Source of the DNA: Pseudorasbora parva
Taxonomy: Eukaryota > Chordata > Actinopteri > Cypriniformes > Gobionidae
Length of the DNA: 64,000 nucleotides
Direction: 5' to 3'
Assembly: GCF_024679245.1 (NCBI RefSeq)
Contig: NC_090174.1
Coordinates: 42,850,188 to 42,914,187 of the forward strand
The translations under genes were made by a program, and so were the position numbers. This document shows, piece by piece, positions 13,190-23,567 of the stretch. How positions within the stretch are numbered: position 1 is the first letter of the stretch; each line of letters begins with the position of its first letter. The notes beneath the pieces were generated by a model. That model was given only the letters and a program-made list of their open reading frames with translations, did no database searches and was not told the origin of the DNA.

Positions 13190-13302
13190 CTGCTGTATCA
13201 GGCAGAGGTTCTTGAGAGGAGAGCTCCAGTTCCAGTCAGCCCTCTCTAACAGCCTTAACCCCCACGTCCACACGCACACCGACGGCCTGGCCGACATCAA
13301 AG
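13190..13302 (+). CDS. Internal coding exon of an unrecognised protein, probably cytoplasmic tail region
   Basis: A good acceptor (TTGTTGTCTCTCTTGCAG) precedes a 113-bp exon ending AAAG before GTACCC. One frame is open through the exon and 30 of its 37 codons end in G or C. That is striking in such AT-rich DNA and argues for real coding. The peptide starts CCIRQRFLRGELQF and ends DGLADIK, with a leftover G. A cysteine pair followed by basic residues is what follows a membrane span in many single-pass proteins, but no membrane segment is visible here. The leftover base pairs with AG at the start of the exon at 22856 to make a glutamate codon. I do not recognise the family. The alternative that it is a 5' leader exon of arvcf is less likely given the codon bias. 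Confidence 0.6.
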
Positions 13303-13790
13303 GTACCCGTCAAAATGTCTGTCTGCTTTTCACTTTCTCCCCTTCATTACTACACATCATTTCGCCAGTTGCACCACTTCTGTTCCTTCATCATCATACT
13401 ATATGAAAGGTGAGGAATGGTTTTCTTTTGCAGCTTTGACAGAATGCAGTTAAATGAATCAGCATGTAATGATACATACAAATACTGGTATTTGATTAAG
13501 CCTATCTTGCGGTATGTAAGGGAGGACATTGGTCTTTAAAATGAGGATGTATGTGTATGTTTTGAACTCATTTATTAGTTTCTTTCACCATACATGTACG
13601 CTGGTGTTGAATGAGCAGATATGAGCAGGTGTTATCGATTCAGTCTCTATAAGGGGTGAGTGGCAGGATCGCATAGGGGATTGTGAGATTGACAGCAAAG
13701 TTTGAGAAGCCATTTTTTTTTTACAAATCACATGCAAAAATGATAGATAGCAGTCAGTCTATCTGACTAACAGCCAGTGATGTCTGTCAT

Positions 13791-14334
13791 TAGCCCCTTT
13801 CACACTGCACGTCGGACCCGCAATATTCCTGGAACATTGCCGGGTCGCCTTCTGTGTGAAAGCAACCACGTCCCGGCATTGATTACCGAATTGAACCCGG
13901 GTCGGGGACCTAGTAACATTGCGGGGTTCGACCCGGGCGCTGTGTGAACAAAAGCCGAAACTAATGCCGCAACGTGTACGTAGTTATCGTGCGACTCCTA
14001 GAGCTTGTTTTTTCAATAATACAACCCTGCAGTGCAGAGAGTGTTCGTATACAAAAGAAACTAAAATTAAACAATGACAAACGTGCGCAAACTTGACATA
14101 AGTCGAGACCACGGAGCTCCTTATTATCCGCGCTGAAGCTGAGATCGCTCGCCGTTATACGTCACATCAGGATGTCACGTGTTAACTCGATCCGGGACCG
14201 TTACGGGTTGTGTGTGAACGCACATATTACGGAATTTCGCAGGCAGTGAAAATGGACCAAATCTCGCGGCCCGGGAACAAATGCCTGGTCGTATTATCCG
14301 TGTATTTGCCTGAATCGCAGTGTGAAAGGGGCTA
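13791..14334. mobile_element. MITE with perfect 18-bp inverted ends
   Basis: TAGCCCCTTTCACACTGC at 13791-13808 is repeated exactly in inverted form at 14317-14334. The outermost TA on each side may be the duplicated target dinucleotide. The interior is GC-rich, with several CCCGGGTCG/CGACCCGGG words forming smaller inverted repeats. It has no coding capacity. The intact ends suggest recent activity compared with neighbouring elements. Confidence 0.85.
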
Positions 14335-14557
14335 TAGTTTCAAAATCTGCTGATTTGCGATGAACTGCTATATATTATATATATACACATAGGGGTGTAA
14401 CTATATATCCCCCAATACAGAAATGGAAAAATATGTATTGTGGATAGTGGCAATCTGTATTGTGTATAGTTCACCCAAAATAAAATTTACTGTGTGAGGG
14501 GGAAGAAACCGTTTACAGAGTTAGTACTGCATTAAACTATATATAAGCTATATATAA

Positions 14558-14597
<40 letters not shown>

Positions 14598-15509
14598 TAG
14601 GGGTATCAAAATAACTCAAATTAATTTTAACGGCACTCATTTTATTAACACGCGATTAACGCAGTGAGAATTTTCAGTTTGATCTGTAGCATAGCCCGTA
14701 GTTAGAGACATTGACATAAGCCATCTTATAGATAAGGCTGAGATAAGGCTGAGAGAATATTCTTATGGTGCCCCCCTCAGCACTTGGTGCCCTATGGGCA
14801 GTGCGTGGTGGGAGCGGCGGCACTGCTTTGATACAAGTATGGTTTCACTAATAATAAACGTACGCTTGCATAAAGCATTTATATTTGTCCATACACATGT
14901 TGATTAGACTATTAAAGAGATACTTCACCACTTTTTCATATTAAACAATGTTATTCCCTTAACTAAAATGAGATGAGACATACCTCTCTTGTCTCAGTGT
15001 GTGCGTTTAATTTAATAATTGTAGAATTGATTGTAATTAATATAAAATCAAATTTTTGACACTTTTGGCTAGTGATCAATGTAGTGTGATGTGTCTTTTC
15101 TTCCCTCATTTTACTTGCCTCCATATTCTCTGTGTATAATCAGTTGGTGTAGATGTATAATTCTGTGTGAAATGTGTATACTCTTTGTAAATAAGTAAAA
15201 TGATGATGCATCCTCTTTGAGAGGTGTCACAGCATGGCATGCCTTTGATTTGTTTTACTGTACCCAAAATGCACCGTGTTATTTAAGGTCTTGGAACCTA
15301 AGCGTAGCTAAGGATGTTCTTCTAACTCTCCCGTTGGTTGTTCTTTCTGATAGGCTTCTCAAATTCTGATTCAGTTCAAAAAACAAAGACTTGGGGGGAA
15401 AATGAGGGGTAAACAATGGCTTTACTTTTCCGTGCTTTCCTCCTCCTATAAAACAAAATGTATCTCTTTGGTGTTTCGTAGTGCAAGCTGCTTTGAATCC
15501 CAAATTTAA
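14335..15509. other. Non-coding stretch with repeat fragments
   Basis: It contains a (TTA)n microsatellite at about 14558-14595 and a short fragment of the TTAA MITE (TATAGTTCACCC at about 14466). At 14600-14670 there is a fragment resembling the GGGCTGTCAA hAT family (ACACGCGATTAACGCAG). The minus-strand open frame at 15279-15527 runs into the next element and is not supported as a gene. Confidence 0.45.
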
Positions 15510-16362
15510 AGGGGGCCTATTATGCAAAACTGACTTCTACATGGTGTTTGAACATATAATGTTTGTTGGCAGTGTGTGTACACAACCACCCTATAATGGT
15601 AAAAATCCACCCACTCCTTTTTTTTGAATCCTCATAAATCATAAGCAATGTCTTGGAATAAGCCGTTTGTAGATTCTGGGCAATATGACGTCACATTTCA
15701 CAGTCCCCTCCCACGAGTGTTGATGGACAATGCCGTATTAGCAAAGACCCCATCCTTAGAGAGCTGTACACAGTCCGCCATGTTTATCTCCTCACCAGAG
15801 CATTAACAGCAGCTTTCAAGTAAGAAATGTCCGTAATAAAGCTACTAAAGTTTATTCAGTCAAGCATTTTCAGTTTTCACATGATTTTCTGTTTTCTCTT
15901 GTTGTTTGATTCATGTTACTTCAGCACTGGGAAGATAAATCTGTATTTAAAAAACATTAATGTAGTAGAAATGTCAAATATTATTTTTTTAATTTGGTGC
16001 CTTCTAGACTGAGAAAAGACAGAAAATTTATTTTTGTCTCATGGGGATGAAAGACTACAATTCCCAGAATGGATTGCTTCAATGCCCTGTGAGCCCACTC
16101 CCAGAGCTACTGGATTACTGTATCACTTTCCCACCACGTTCATTTTCATAAAATCAGTTCAGTTGGAGAACAGATGCTACAAATAAAAACTGAACGTGTG
16201 TTCAATATAATGAGTGAGTTGCCGAGCGAGTGTCACAGCCCACTGTGATGAAAGAGCTGAATGAGCTCTCGTGACGTGAGGTAAACGTGTCCGCTCTCGC
16301 GGCATACATTCATGGCACGTGTTCAGTTTGGTGCATTTTCAGTTCATGCCTTTGGAAGCTTA
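15510..16362 (+). mobile_element. Left part of a TTAA-type element (AGGGGGCCTATTATGC)
   Basis: TTAA at 15506-15509 is followed by AGGGGGCCTATTATGC. Words such as GACGTCACATTTCACAG and CCCCTCCCACGAG, together with this start, match a common cyprinid piggyBac-like MITE as I remember it. A right end could not be matched, so the limit given (the start of the next element) is only an upper bound. It is probably truncated. Confidence 0.45.
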
Positions 16363-16363
16363 A

Positions 16364-16966
16364 AGGTCCCGTTCTTCGCGATCCCATCTTTCAAACTTTA
16401 GTTAGTGTGTAATGTTGCTATTAGAGGATAAATAATACCTGTAAAATTATAAAGCTCAAAGTTCAATGCCAAGCAAGATATTTTATTTAACAGAAGTTCC
16501 CTTTCAAAGCCTACAGCAAACGGCCGGTTTGGACTACAGCAGGAAGTGCAGGGATGTAATGACGTCACTAGAACCGTTTGTTGACTAACCCTCCGCCCAC
16601 AAGAACACACAAAATAGGGGGCGTGGTCTTGTTGCTCTCCCATGTGGAGAAGAGCTCGCATTCAGCGCTTGCATCTCCCCGTTATGGTAAGAGGCGGGAC
16701 CTTTCCGGTCAAAGTGCTCTAAGCTGCTGTCCAATCACAACACGGGAACCGCTGGCACAATCAGAACTCGTTACGGATTTCTGAAGGAGGGACTTCATAG
16801 AACAAGGAAATCACCAGGCCATTTTTAGGACAGAGAAAACAGCGGTGTACAAATAAGTAAATTGTGTGAAAAATACTGTTTTTTTTATACGCAAAACATG
16901 AACTCATGTTATATTGCACACTGTAAACATAATCAAAGCTTTGAAAACACGCGAAGAACGGGACCT
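16364..16966. mobile_element. TTAA-flanked MITE with 17-bp inverted ends
   Basis: AGGTCCCGTTCTTCGCG at 16364 is repeated inverted as CGCGAAGAACGGGACCT ending at 16966. TTAA precedes the left end (16360-16363). On the right only TAA remains, so one T of the duplication is lost. Internal words (GTTAGTGTGTAATGTTGCT and CGGTTTGGACTACAGC) are shared with the element at 10387-10933. Open frames at 16398-16784 are inside it and are not genes. Confidence 0.85.
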
Positions 16967-17039
16967 TAAACTTACATAGGAATTGATTTTAGAAGTTGAA
17001 ACATTTACTTTGCTCTGCCGGCCGCTCCGTTTACATAAA

Positions 17040-17330
17040 TGCCTGCGGCTTCAAGCTGAGCGCTGTGAGTGAGATCCCACCGCCCATGCAGGGATTGAAA
17101 ACATGCAGAAATGGCTCCCTCTACTGGCTATAGTCTTTAGCCTCTGGCAAAAAAAAAATCCTCCGATGATGCAAAATGACGATATTTGCATCATCTGAGG
17201 ATTTTTTCCCAGAAATAATATGCATAAATCTATTGTCTCAGGGGGATATGAGTGGGGTAAGCACGAACTTTCGAATATACTCCCGGGTTTTTACTGATAC
17301 AAAGCCATATGCTAATCTCTGAAGTAACCT
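17040..17330 (-). mobile_element. End of a TTAA element carrying a strong hairpin
   Basis: Read on the minus strand it begins AGGTTACTTCAGAGATTAGC directly after a TTAA (17331-17334) and contains the hairpin at 17153-17207. I recognise this start from common cyprinid TTAA elements. The other end was not found, so the left coordinate is approximate. Confidence 0.6.
17153..17207. repeat. 23-bp-arm hairpin within a transposon
   Basis: Arms 17153-17175 and 17185-17207 pair at 22 of 23 positions around a 9-base loop. The core of the arm reads TCCTCCGATGATGC on the left and its complement GCATCATCTGAGGA on the right. Confidence 0.9.
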
Positions 17331-17334
17331 TTAA

Positions 17335-17769
17335 CAATGCAGTGATATTACACATTGCCTGAAAATAGTCCCCAGCTATAGTAACTGCAAGCAGGTTGTC
17401 ATGCTGGTTATGTTGATGGTAGTTAGCCTATTTTCGGGGGCTGTGTAATATCATTGCACCGCTTTGCAAAGTTCCTTGATTACTACACAGTAATAAAAGT
17501 GTAGTTCCTAGCCATATCGGCTTAGAAAACCACAACTTTTCATTTTCTGTTGGTCTTAGTACGAGAAGTAACTACAGAGGAGTCAAGTTTTAAATAGGAA
17601 AAATGTTGAAACTTTGAAAGATGCTAACGGTCTAATCAGATTCAATGATCTAAGTGCTACTGGCAGGTCCGGAGATCGGCAGAATGGATTCGAAAAAGGT
17701 AAACCTCAACCGTTTAACTGTAGGTGAGTTGGAGAATAAGACTATTTTCAAAAATAGTGGCATGTTCCT
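17335..17769 (-). mobile_element. Truncated TTAA-type MITE
   Basis: The right end reads GTGGCATGTTCCT followed by TTAA (17770-17773), the complement of a family starting AGGAACATGCC. Interior text such as GATCTCC/GGAGATCGG, CTAATCAGATTCAATG and GCCATATCGGC is characteristic. The left end is missing, and two related words (GATATTACACA near 17343 and TGTGTAATATCA near 17440) form a small internal inverted repeat. Confidence 0.6.
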
Positions 17770-17773
17770 TTAA

Positions 17774-20227
17774 GACAATATGGACTATGTTAGTTATTTT
17801 TTCTTAGCAAAATGTTGAAGCAGTTTTCAATACACTTTTAAAATACAATTTTTTAATAATAATAATAAAGGGTGTTACTGTTTATTAATTGCACAGGATA
17901 GTGGAGCATATTTTTCAGTTACAGCCTTCTGGTGGTTGCCCATCAAGATTTTGTCCCAAGCTACATCTAAGAGTTTGTTGAAGATGATGAAGTGTTGTTT
18001 AGGTATGTAAATGTTAGGGCTAGGCGATAAATGCTATCATATCAAGATTGCTATAAAATTGAATACATCAAAATCAAGGGTGCGCAGACCTGTATTTGGA
18101 CACACTAGTCATTTGACATACTTCGTTTCACATATATAGCAGTTAGCATATCATCGTACTCAAGGTCTGTCACTTAAAGTTATAGTTCACCAAAAAAAAA
18201 AAAAAAAAAAAAATCTTACCCATGTTGTTCCAAACCTCTGATATGTGTGTTTATCTTCGGAACCCAAATGAAGATATTATAATGAGACCTGAGATGCTGT
18301 AAATGAGTTAGTGCTCTTACCTCACAGTGAAGCCTAGAGAACTTCTGTAACACTCTTTTAATAATTATTTTTCATTCTTTCTCAGGATGCCCCTTTTGAC
18401 ACTCTTTGTGCTTAAAAAAATATATTAGATTACTGAAAAGCACCAGCCCATCATTCATCATAAGTGCCGTGACATCTAGCGCAGGACAGCTCAACCTTTG
18501 AGGTTGTTAACGTCCCTTTTTTTAAACCTGAGTGCTTGAGCTTAATACATCCCTAATTTGGTATCTGACCTCAGGTGGAGAGGTGCAGATGAGTGTTAAA
18601 ATGGGACCAGGTGCTCCTTAGGGCCTCTTTTTGGTCTTTTTTACTCTTAGCAGGAGCTCCTGGTCTAGAATCAGCCTCCCTCTACCCAAAAGCTCTTCCC
18701 AGCATGCTTGAATGTGCAGAACTGATCCCTTAACAGCATAAAATGGCGAATTTTTTTTTCTTCTTTTCTTCTCAGTACTCTACAGATGGGCCTCAGGTGG
18801 CGCTGGACTGGTTATTTATTTATGTTGGACCTCTTACCTCCCTGAGGAGAAATGAGAGGGTTTATCTTTTTGAAGAGGGGATTGGCTGGGGTTAATGAAA
18901 TGAGACCATTTTCTAATTTGGGGGGCGTTTCTGTTCCCACCAGTTTTCCCTCTAATCGCCCCCTCGTCATGCGTGTTGCTTGCTAATACAGCATAACTCA
19001 TCCCTTATTTTTTGCTACGGACATGAATGTTAACATGATAAATGTTAAAAAATGCAGCTTCTAAGCATTCAGACTTAAGATGTTTGTTCATAAATAATCA
19101 GGCCAACTCGTACACTGTGCGGGCGCATTTTGGATAGTAAAAATCTAGTTAATACTTGTGCCTTCCTATATACCCGCCTTTCTCAGTGTTTATAAGCATG
19201 TATTGTTTCAGGTTTTTTGGGTTGAGGTGTAGCAGCTCTGTGGACTGTAAACACAATTGTCTTAATGTTTTCTCACCTTCACAGAAGCAAAGTTAATGTT
19301 TCCTGTGTTGGCTATGTACCGTAGGTGTTCCCCAACCCCTGATGGATTTGTTGTTGAAGTTTTTTTCTAGCCGAGGCTTTTAAATGTGCTGCTGCTTCAT
19401 CTCATCTCTGGAACCACGCAGAAAGCTCAGACTGCGTTTGTAAATTTATTGAACAGCTATTTTTAGCACTGGGGTTTATGCTGCAATGTATTTATCCCCA
19501 AGCAAAAACACGGTGCCAGCACACGCACAGTTCATGTGACTTATTCGCCTCCAGGAATAAAAGCAAGTTCTGCACATTAGTAATTGCTAATAAATTCTAT
19601 GTGTATTATGTGCTGTTTATCTCTTATATTGGCATAACCTATTACAAATGTGTCAATTATGGGGCATTTTTAAACCAAAATTTACTTAAATTATGTACAG
19701 ACGTCCAAAAAGTCAATTGTTTACCTAAAAATACAAATCTTTATTGACTCACCTTATGTTATTTCCTGAGGAACAAAAAAGAGATAATATTCTGCAATGA
19801 ATGTAAATCGGTGTCAGATGTTGTTTTGACCCAAGCGTTCTTCAAATTATCTTTTTTTGTTCTGCAGGAGAAAGTAAGTCATACAGGTTTAGAGTGCAGT
19901 CAATGACAGAATAGTCATATGTGTGCGTACTTTTAAGTATAACTGCCTTGTTGGCATAACGGCACATTCATCTTTGTTAATCTTTATTACAATCATTAGT
20001 TCAGGTAACTATATTGCCATCAGTACAGTAAAGCTCTCTGTCTCTGTATGGTTAACGCAGCATGGATATTCTTGTAGGAACTGTTCTTTTTTTCCTCTCC
20101 AGACTATTAGCAAAACCAGCTTGAAACCAGACGTTGAATGCTTCACTATTTTTAAGCATAGCTCAACGGCCGGTGGTCGTGAGAAGTGCATGTCTGACAT
20201 GCTTGTCATTCTCCTGCTGTTTTTCAG
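17774..20227 (+). other. Probable intron of the upstream gene, with repeat fragments
   Basis: It lies between the two phase-matched exons. It contains a hAT end fragment at about 18017-18080 (TAGGGCTAGGCGATAAATG), and a TTAA-MITE fragment with a long poly-A tract at 18180-18300. The segment 18770-18900 follows a very strong acceptor (pyrimidines ending CTTCTCAG at 18773), is open for about 40 codons and could be an unrecognised exon. No second piece of evidence supports it. Confidence 0.4.
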
Positions 20228-20274
20228 AGAGACAGAGACCGAGTTCCCATCAGCCTCTGCACTCCCAGAAATAG
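20228..20274 (+). CDS. Possible alternative last coding exon of the unrecognised upstream gene
   Basis: A strong acceptor (GTCATTCTCCTGCTGTTTTTCAG) precedes it. The exon begins with AG, so the single base left from the 13190-13302 exon would again give glutamate. It would then add 14 codons and stop at TAG (20272-20274). An AATAAA polyadenylation signal follows at 20478-20483, a reasonable distance for a short 3' UTR. The other two frames also look acceptable, so the reading is uncertain. It could instead be a non-coding exon or chance. Confidence 0.25.
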
Positions 20275-20477
20275 GGAGTATCGGAGAGCAACTTCTGTAA
20301 TCCTAAAGCAGGGGTTCATCATCATAAACGTCTCATCATCATATCTCCGTTAATCCCATGATGAGAGCACTGTCACTGTGCCCTTCCACACACTGAAGAT
20401 TTTGATAGCTAGTACGAAACGAGTGTTTGGGCAACATCTGATTTACTTTCTCTGTGTTATTTTGATTATTTTATAGC

Positions 20478-20483
20478 AATAAA
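20478..20483 (+). promoter_or_regulatory. Candidate polyadenylation signal AATAAA
   Basis: It lies about 200 bp after the stop of the candidate terminal exon at 20228. It is canonical in sequence, but in AT-rich DNA the hexamer occurs often by chance. Confidence 0.25.
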
Positions 20484-20685
20484 GCAATTCACATATTGAT
20501 CTTGACTATTAAAGTTCTCAAAATATACGTTGTTAAAATTAATCAGTTGTGTTTGCTAAGGCAAGTCACTAATGCTATTGAGTTGCATGATTATGGATAA
20601 ATTAAGAATCAGGCTTGACAGGCGACTATTTTGGCCTGCTGCCAGCCAGCGTTTTTTTAAATTAATGTTTTAAAAAAAAAAAAAT

Positions 20686-21014
20686 GGTCCCACTTTATTT
20701 TAGGTGGCCTTAACTACTATGTACAATGTACTTACTGTGTTCAAATTGTATTGCAAAACACTTTAGCTGATATTGAGGTGGGATACGGGTAGAGTTAGGC
20801 ACAGGTTGGTCAGTTTGAGGGTAGGGTTAGGTGTAAGGGAAGGGTCAGCAGTGTAATTACAAATGTAACTACAGAAATTAATTACAGATGTAATTACATG
20901 CAGGTCATTTTGAAAATGTAAGCACAATGTAAAAACATGTATGTACACAATAAGTCCATTGTATCAAATGATTAATTAAAATGTTAGTACAAAGTAGTTA
21001 AGGCCAGTGGGTCC
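20686..21014. mobile_element. Uninterrupted relative of the 560-1778 hAT-like element
   Basis: The inverted ends GGTCCCACTTTATTTTAGGT and the complement of GGACCCACTGGCCTTAACTA enclose the same interior as 560-1778 (GATATTGAGGTGGGATACGG; GGGTAGGGTTAGGTGTAAG) without the 0.85-kb nested insert. The flanks are A-rich and the 8-bp duplication is not exact. Confidence 0.75.
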
Positions 21015-22482
21015 AAAATTTTTATAAATAATTATTAATTTATATTATTGCCTTTACCAAAGTTATACTTTTCAATTTCGCCATTTAATAACATAATTAT
21101 TGTCATGAATCTGTCATGAATCTGTTAGTCTTGACATGACTGGCATGGCTCGATTACACTTTATGCCTCAGCCAAACAGCTAAACGGAAATGCGAGCAGC
21201 ACCCGATGATGGAGAGAAAGCAGCCAGGTGGAGCAGAGAGGGAAAGAGCAAAGAAAAAGAAAGCACTCCAAGGAAAAAGGCGCAAAATGTTGCACAATGA
21301 CAGCTGTTTAGGGCTTCAATTCAGGCGAGTTTCATCTGTAAATACTAGGGGTGCGACGAGATCTCGTGCCAGGATAGAATATGCCAATGCTACGTTTACA
21401 TTACTCTTCCACTCTAGTTTTGCTTTTTTATAAAAATAAAAACTATTTAATTCAGGTGGATATTAATAGTTTTTTTTTTAAATGCATGTCGTTCAGCCCC
21501 AGCCTATTCACAGAGTACACAGGATCGCAAAATTATGAAAGTGAAAGTAAATGGGAACGTGTATTCAAGTGCAATTTTCAGTAGCCCCTACGTTGCTGCT
21601 GTTTAAAAGCGGCTTCCTGAGGCATGCGAATATCTCCTAAAAGCTTTTACTCGCTATCACGACACTTCGTGCCCAAAGAAACATTTGCCAATTCCACCAT
21701 GCAGTTGAAACATATAATTTGGATGAATTAAAATTACTTTTAACATTTAAAAACAGATGTTAAAATTCAGCAGCTTGGTTTTATTGGTAAAACAAAAAAA
21801 GTAATTTTAATTTATAGAAATTATACGTTTCAATCACTTAGTGGAATTGGCAGATGTTCCCTTGGGCATCAAGCACTGTGATATAGAGAAAAAGCATTTT
21901 CGAGTATAAATATGCAGCTATAATTCATTTAGGTGATTTTAAATTGATATTTCATGTCAATATACAATGGTTACACACTTAAAACTGATCGTGTTTATAT
22001 CTTTGTAAGACTGGCCAATCTATAGAACAATTGCAAGGAAAACTAACTTTACCGCGCTCCGAGAGCCCCCTCATGCTCGGGAGCATTTCCGTTGTTTTGT
22101 GGTGATTTCGTTGTGTTGTGGCGATTTCGTTGTCTTGTGGTGATTTTTATGTGTTCTGGCTTGTTTTCATTGTGTTGTGGGGATTTTGTTGTGTTGTGGT
22201 TTAATTTAGTACGGCTGCACTACTGGGCCACTGTAAATTTTGTGATATAAAGTCAGAATTCTGAGATATAAACTCGCAATTGCATGATATAAAGTCAGAA
22301 TTCTGACTGAGAAATAAAGTCAGAATTGTGAGATAAAAAGACGCAATTACTCTTTTATTGTTTTATTTAGTGGTGGAAACAGGCTTCCATAAGATTTTGG
22401 GCAAAAAAATACAATAAGGTGGAGACAGTTCTGTTTGTAACATGAGGCCAGAAAAAGGGACGGGTGAAGAAGAGACGTGTAT

Positions 22483-22513
<31 letters not shown>

Positions 22514-22855
22514 ACACACGTACACACACACAGATTTTTGAGTAGGGTTGTATTGCTTTTCTATATTATACTCAAAATTGAATTGGACAGACGGATGGAT
22601 GGCTGGCGTGATAGATGAACAGATAGGTAGTTACTAGATGAAATTCAGTAGACCGGTCTGGCAGAACAGTTAATTTCCCAAAATAGGCTAAAAGTTATCC
22701 TTAAATCTTACTGTTTGCATCTCAGATATTGGAAGTTTATCTGTTTTCACCTTGTCCCCACATTTTTATTGACTTATTTTTCTTATGATAAGCTATCACG
22801 TTTTGGTAAACGTGTCTTATCTAGCAGATGAATTAAATCTTGGGTTATTTTCCAG
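21015..22855. other. Non-coding stretch with degenerate tandem repeats
   Basis: At 21349-21375 there is a hAT-like end fragment (GGGGTGCGACGAGATCTCG). At 22089-22205 about six degenerate copies of a 19-21-bp unit (GTTGTGTTGTGGTGATTTC) are seen. At 22236-22352 there is a repeat of AAAGTCAGAATTCTGAGATA words. At 22489-22530 there is an imperfect (CA)n. The region is probably intron of the upstream gene. Confidence 0.5.
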
Positions 22856-22983
22856 AGGCAGGAGCAACAACAGAAGCGGATCAGCTCACTCCCTTTGCTA
22901 GACCTCGAGTGGTCGATCTTTATACCAGAACAAGACTGCAGTACAATGCCTTGCCGTTAGAGCTGTGTCAGAACGGCGCTTAA
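22856..22983 (+). CDS. Last coding exon of the unrecognised upstream protein
   Basis: The acceptor TTGGGTTATTTTCCAG precedes AGGCAGGAGC. With the G left over from 13302 it gives a glutamate codon and then 41 codons up to TAA at 22981-22983. The peptide begins AGATTEADQLTPFARPRV and ends LPLELCQNGA. It is rich in charged and polar residues with no membrane segment, as in a cytoplasmic C-terminal tail. AATAAA occurs at 22988-22993, just after the stop. Coding bias is weaker than in the 13190 exon. The function is unknown. The stop lies about 470 bp before the putative arvcf leader exon on the same strand. Confidence 0.5.
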
Positions 22984-23451
22984 GATAAATAAATGATCAG
23001 CCAGAAACAAACATCAAAGCCTGTGTGTGTACTGTGCTGTGCTTCAAAGGGAATAGGACCTTCACACCCACTGTTCTATAGAGAATAGCATGTCTGTGTT
23101 ACTGTGTGTGTCCATTTGTGGTTTTGGTTTAATGGAAAATGAAAAACAACAACTGAATAATGCTTTTAGTAACTATTAATATGCACCAGTCCTTTTTTCC
23201 AGCCTGTACTCTGCCTGAGCCCCTTTGTCTCCATACACCTGTCCCCTGACAGCCCAATCCAATCTACTTTCCTCAAAGTCAGCGAGTGAGGTTTCAATAG
23301 TCATTTATCATTCTCTAGCATCTTCTCATTCATTTCTTTATCTTCATCCTCTTTAAATCCCCAGCAACCGAAGCAGAATTCTCTCTCTTATGTTTATAAT
23401 GTCAGAGTGTTATCTAACCTGTGATTTCTTCTGTCTTTATTTCCTCTGCAG

Positions 23452-23567
23452 CCAGCTCGCGCGCTCTCTTTACTCGCCGCTGGGCACATCTCCTCCCGTC
23501 TGTCCTCATAGGGGATGTCTGTCCTCTAACTGCCTCTCTCTCAACTAACTGCTAGGTGTGTATGCAG
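23452..23567 (+). other. arvcf: Probable non-coding leader exon of arvcf
   Basis: An excellent acceptor (CTTTATTTCCTCTGCAG, ending 23451) and donor (TATGCAG before GTGAAC at 23568) bound a 116-bp segment that is more GC- and CpG-rich than its surroundings. All three frames contain stops, so it would be untranslated. It holds one short upstream reading frame (ATG TCT GTC CTC TAA, from 23513). Its position 1.8 kb before the arvcf start exon and on the same strand makes a 5' UTR exon the simplest reading. It could instead be a 3' exon of the upstream gene. Confidence 0.45.
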
